This document shows positions 1 through 7,733 of a DNA stretch of 7,733 nucleotides, in pieces. The position numbers and the translations under genes were made by a program. The stretch is from JAWVEV01 sp033856535 (GTDB lineage Bacteria; Actinomycetota; Thermoleophilia; Miltoncostaeales; Miltoncostaeaceae): assembly GCA_033856535.1 (NCBI GenBank), contig JAWVEV010000090.1, positions 1 through 7,733 of the forward strand, written 5' to 3'. How positions within the stretch are numbered: the stretch's first letter is position 1; each line of letters begins with the position of its first letter. The notes beneath the pieces are model-generated. The model was not told where the DNA came from, searched no databases, and saw nothing but the letters and a program-made list of their open reading frames with translations.

Positions 1-1
1 G

Positions 2-4005
<4,004 letters not shown>

Positions 4006-4009
<4 letters not shown>

Positions 4010-7000
4010 CCGGGGCGTCGCACGGGCCTCACCCACCGCCCGATCCGCCCGAGTCTGCGGCCGCGGGGGCCGTCATCCTGATCGTCGACGACCGGCCCAG
4101 CAACCTGGTGGCGCTCGAGGCGGTGCTCGAGCCGCTCGGCCGGCGGGTCGTGGTGGCCGAGTCGGGCGAGGACGCGCTGCGCAAGCTGTTCCAGGAGGAC
4201 TTCGCGCTGATCCTCCTGGACGTCCAGATGCCGGGGATGGACGGCTTCGAGACCGCCCACCTGATCCGGGCCCGCCCGCGCACCCGGCACGTGCCGATCA
4301 TCTTCGTGACCGCGATCTCCACGGCCAGCGAGCACGTCTTCGCCGGCTATGCCGCGGGGGCCGTCGACTACGTCCTGAAGCCGATCGACCCGGCACTGCT
4401 GCGCTCGAAGGTCTCGGTGTTCGTCGAGCTCCACGAGGCCAACGCCCGGCTGCGGCGCGAGGCGGAGGTCCGGGCCGCGAACGAGAGCCTGGCCCTGGCC
4501 CAGCGCGCCGGCATGAGCGGGATCTGGGACTGGGAGCTCGCCGCCGGGCGGATGTACTGGTCGCCCGAGTTCGCCGACCTGTGCGGCCTGCCGGAGACGC
4601 CGCCCGGCGCGGGCGGTGCGTCGAGTCCTTCCCGTGCATCGGCCCCACTCCCGGGGGCCGATGAAATCAGGAATTGGCTGGCCACCGTCGACCCGCGCGA
4701 CCGCGGCCGGCTCGCCGCCCGCCTGGACGCCCTGCTGGAGCGCGGGGACCGCTGGGACGCCGAGTACCGGATCGTGCACCCGGCGCGCGGCCTGCGCTGG
4801 ATCGCCGCCCGCGGCCGCGTGGCCCGCGACGCGGCCGGCGCCGCCGAGCGCTTCACCGGGATCGCGGTCGACATCACCGAGCGCAAGGGCGCCGAGGCCC
4901 GGGTGGCGCGCCTGCACGAGGCCACGGCGGCGCTGTCGGCGGCCGCCTCCACGGCCGAGGTCGCCGAGCGGATCGTGGCGCTCGCCCCCGGCGCCGCCGG
5001 GGCCCGGCGCGCCGAGGTCCGGCTGGCGCCGGAGGACGCCGGCGCGCGGCCCCCGCTCGAGGTGCGGGACGACGGCGCGACGGTGGTGCTGCCGCTGGCG
5101 GCCGGAGACGGCAGCCCGCCGCTGGCCGACCTGCGGCTGGGCTTCGCGCCGCCGGCGGCGCTCGACGACGACGCGCGCGCCTTCCTGGTGGGGCTGGCCG
5201 CCCAGTTCGGGCAGGCGCTCGAGCGGGCGCGGCTCTTCGACGCCGAGCGGCGGGCCCGCGAGCGCAGCCAGGCGCTGCAGGCGGCCGCCGGCGTGCTGGC
5301 GGCGGCGCTCGAGGTGGGCGAGGTGGCCGAGGGCGCGGTCGGGGGCGTGCTGCGCGCCTTCGGGGCGGCGTCGGCCGGCCTGCGGCTGGCGACCGCCGAC
5401 GGCGCCGCGCTCGAGACGCGCGCGGCGGCGGGCGCTCCCGACCCGTCCGTGCGCCCCGAGGGCACCACCTCGCTCGACGCGGCCACCCCGACCGCGCTCT
5501 GCGCGCGGCGCGGCTCGCCGCTGGTCGTGCCGTCGGGCGCCGAGCTGCCGGACGAGGCCGGCGGGCCCGACGGCGGCGGCGCCCTCGCGGCCATCCCCCT
5601 GCGGGCGGAGGGGCGCACGGTCGGCGTGCTCGCCCTCCGCCTCGACCCGGGCGCGCGCCTGAGCGACGCGGCGCGGCGCGCCCTGCACGCCTTCGGGGGC
5701 CTGGTGGCGCAGGCGGTCGCGCGCGCGGCGCTGCACGAGGCCCACGAGCGGGCCCGCGAGCGGTCAGCCTTCCTCGCGGCCACCAGCCTCACCCTCGACA
5801 CCGACCTCGGCGTGCGCGAGCGGATCGAGGCGCTGGCCGACGCCGTGGTGCCGTGGCTCGCCGACGCCTGCCTGATCGAGGTGGCCGGGGACGACGGCCG
5901 GCCGGCGACGCTCGCGGCGCGCGCGCCCTCGGCCGAGCTCGAGGGCCTGATGCGCGCGATGCGCGAGGGGAGCCCCGCCGGCGACGGCGCGCCCGGGACG
6001 ATCACCTGGGTGCTGCGCACCGGCCGGCCGGTCCTGCGCGCCGAGCTCGGGGCCGAGGAGATCGCCGCGCGCCTCGCCGCCGCCGGCGTGTCCGAGGAGC
6101 TGGCCGCCCGGATCCTGCGCGACCCGCCGCGCTCGGCCCTGGTGGTCCCGGTGCGGGCCCGCGGCCGGACGATCGGGACGATCGCGCTGGCCTCGTTCGA
6201 CCCCGCGCGCCGCTTCGACGAGGACGACCTGCGCCTGGCCGTCGACCTCGGCCGGCGGGCGGGGCTCGCGGTGGACAACGCGCGCCTGTTCGAGGCGCAG
6301 GCCGCCGTGGCGATGACGCTCCAGCACAGCCTCCTGCCCGCCGACCTGCCCGACGTGCCCGGCCTGGAGCTGGCCGCCCGCTACGTCTCGGCCGCCGCCC
6401 ACACCGAGGCGGGCGGCGACTGGTTCGAGGCCGTGTGGGTGTCCGACCGGCGCGTGATGCTCGCCGTGGGCGACGTCGTGGGCCGCGGGACCGAGGCCGC
6501 CGCGGTGATGGGCCAGCTGCGCAGCGCGATGCGCGCCTACACCTCGGCCGGCCTCTCGCCCGGCGAGGTGCTGGAGCACCTGAGCCGCTTCGCCCGCGAT
6601 GTCCCCGGGGCGCAGGGCTCGAGCGCGGTCTGCGTCGAGCTCGACCCGGTCAACGGCCGGATTCGCCACGCCCGCGCCGGCCACCCGCCGCCGCTCGTGC
6701 TCGGCCCGGACGGCGACGCCGAGTTCCTCGAGGCGGTGCACGGCACGCTGCTCGGCATGCCCTCGACCCGCTACGACGAGGGCGTCGCGCGCGTGCCGCC
6801 GGGCGGGGCGGTGCTGGTCTTCACCGACGGGGCGGTCGAGCGCCGCGGCGAGGTGATCGACCAGGGGCTCGAGCGCTTCTCCCGGGTGGCGGCGGCGTGC
6901 TGGCCGGCGTCGCCGGCGGCACTCTGCGAGCGGGTGCTCGCGCTGGCGCTGGACCCCGAGGGCGCGATGGACGACGTGGCGCTGCTGGCGGCCCGGCGCG

Positions 7001-7733
7001 AGCCGGTGACCGAGCCGTTCGAGCTGCGCGTGCCCGGGGTGCCCGACCGGCTGGCCGAGCTGCGGACCGCGCTGCGCGACTGGCTGGAGCGGTTGCCGAT
7101 CGCCGCGGCGGCGCGCGACGACGTGCTGCTGGCCGCCGGCGAGGCCTGCTCGAACGCGATCGAGCACGGCTACGGCGGCCGCGACCCGGGCCAGCTCCAG
7201 CTGGACGCCGACTGGAACCGCGACGGCACCCTGCGCCTCGCCGTGCGCGACGGCGGCGGCTGGCGCCCGCCCTCGGACGGGCGGCGATACCGCGGCCGGG
7301 GCCTGCCGATCATGCGGCGGATCATGGACGACGTGGAGCTGGACGGGCGTCCGGACGGCACCGAGATCCGCATGCGGCTGCGGCCGGCGCGGCTGCCCCG
7401 GGTCGACTCGCTGGCCCCGGCGTCCGCCGAGCCGGCGGAGCCCGCCCCGCCCGCGGCCGCCCTCAAGCTGGCGGGGCCGCCCGAGGCGCCGACCGCCCGC
7501 GTCAGCGGCGAGCTGGACTCGGCGAGCGCGGTCGACCTCGGCGCGCGGCTGCGGGCGGCGGCCGCCGGGGGCGCGGAGCTGACGCTCGACCTGTCGGGCA
7601 CGGGCTACATCGACAGCGTCGGCACCCGCCTGCTCTGGGACGTCGCCGAGACCGTCGAGCGCGAGGGCGGGCGGCTGGTGCTGGTGGCCCCGCGCGGCTC
7701 GCCGGCGCGCCGCCTGCTCGAGCTGAGCGGCCT
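4006..7733 (+). CDS. Response-regulator partner-switch fusion (REC-PAS-GAF array-PP2C/SpoIIE-HATPase-STAS), 3' partial
   Basis: The frame has no stop from ATG 4006 to the window edge (1242 codons plus 2 bases). Domains: REC about 22-140 (D28/D29, phospho-acceptor D72 in LDVQMPGMDG, T102, K125); PAS about 160-295 ending in FTGIAVDITERK; a weak GAF-like segment about 302-412; GAF about 422-582; GAF about 586-765 ending in the DNARLFEAQ helix; PP2C/SpoIIE phosphatase about 766-1000 with metal-ligand motifs GGDWFE (D805), GDVVGRG (D823), FTDGAVE (D941) and MDDVALL (D989/D990); RsbW-like HATPase about 1006-1128 with N-box EACSNAIEH (N1050), D1082 and glycine lid RGRGLPIM; STAS about 1154 onward with YIDSVG, S1204 being the probable phosphoserine. 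Only the end of STAS seems missing. In partner switching (RsbU/RsbW/RsbV, SpoIIE/AB/AA) the kinase phosphorylates STAS and binds sigma, while the phosphatase reverses this. Here all parts are fused, as in mycobacterial Rv1364c, with receiver and GAF inputs added. The cognate sigma or other target is not in the window. Confidence 0.95.
4615..4674 (+). repeat. Atypical in-frame insert in the PAS domain, possible palindromic element
   Basis: Of the 22 codons from 4615 to 4680, nine end in A or T (ggt, agt, cct, cgt, gca, cca, gat, gaa, aat), and a rare agg Arg codon is present. In the roughly 1000 codons that follow in the same gene, only about a dozen end in A or T. The segment encodes roughly residues 204-223 (starting GASSPSRASAPLPG), sitting between the PAS strand ending CGLPETPPG and the helix starting WLATVDPRDR, where PAS_3-type domains usually have a shorter loop. 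The frame is kept. The composition shift and extra length suggest insertion of a foreign or mobile small element of about 60 bp. A naturally long, locally unconstrained loop is the alternative. No flanking target duplication is obvious. Confidence 0.6.
4637..4663. repeat. Perfect 10-bp inverted repeat with 7-base loop
   Basis: The left arm catcggcccc (4637-4646) and right arm ggggccgatg (4654-4663) are exact reverse complements separated by actcccg. It lies in the centre of the atypical PAS-domain insert. There is no T-run after it on either strand, so it is not a canonical intrinsic terminator. In DNA this rich in G and C, a 10-bp hairpin alone could occur by chance in a window this size; its coincidence with the codon-usage anomaly is what makes it notable. 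Confidence 0.75.

Noticed and set aside
4637..4663. Intrinsic transcription terminator
   Set aside because: There is no T-tract on either side of the hairpin, and it lies in the middle of an uninterrupted coding domain.
4616..5662. Plus-strand open frame in a different phase starting near the PAS insert, including a short MKSGIGW stretch just after the hairpin
   Set aside because: The rest is Arg/Pro/Ala low complexity, and the overlapping frame from 4006 carries all recognisable domains and runs uninterrupted. The ATG in the hairpin's right arm looks incidental, though it is worth remembering if the element proves to be repeated elsewhere.
5764..7167. Long minus-strand open frame of about 467 codons
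   Set aside because: It is opposite the phosphatase and ATPase domains, has a His/Arg/Gly-rich translation without family motifs, and is a GC-driven shadow.

Overview
The window is very GC-rich (clearly above 70% by eye, with almost every third codon position G or C). It is wholly coding on the + strand. It holds two adjacent, co-directional signalling genes, both cut by the window edges. Composition and the mix of families (bacterial poly-HAMP hybrid kinase, SpoIIE/RsbU-type phosphatase, RsbW-like kinase, STAS) suggest a soil or aquatic actinobacterium. Thermoleophilia (Solirubrobacterales) or a similar lineage is plausible, but no taxonomic marker is present, so this is inference.

Region 1 (about 2-4009) is the 3' part of a large cytoplasmic-type hybrid histidine kinase. 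It starts inside a tandem array of 92-residue HAMP repeats (exactly 276 bp per unit), followed by a GAF domain, a coiled coil, the HisKA and HATPase_c catalytic core, and three receiver-type domains. The middle receiver looks degenerate. The architecture resembles group III (Nik1/Os-1 type) hybrid kinases, with more receivers and an added GAF.

Region 2 (4006 to beyond 7733) overlaps the kinase stop codon by four bases (ATGA) and stays open to the window end. It encodes REC - PAS - weak GAF-like - GAF - GAF - PP2C/SpoIIE phosphatase - RsbW-like ATPase - STAS. One polypeptide therefore carries a response-regulator input, several small-molecule sensor folds and the three enzymatic or binding parts of a partner-switching module: phosphatase, anti-sigma-type kinase, and antagonist with its phosphorylatable serine. 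The mycobacterial protein Rv1364c (PAS-PP2C-kinase-STAS) is the closest described design I know of; the receiver and GAF array are additional here.

A likely working model, by inference, is that the poly-HAMP kinase senses a signal, passes phosphate to its own receivers and/or the receiver of the neighbouring protein, and so tunes the phosphatase/kinase/STAS switch that controls a sigma factor or another partner outside this window.

The most unusual local feature is a roughly 60-bp in-frame segment (about 4615-4674) in the PAS domain. Its codon usage is unlike the rest of the gene, it contains a perfect 10-bp inverted repeat, and it appears to lengthen a PAS loop. It looks like a small palindromic element inserted into a protein-coding gene. 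No RNA gene, CRISPR array, insertion sequence or convincing terminator was seen, and there is no intergenic stretch.
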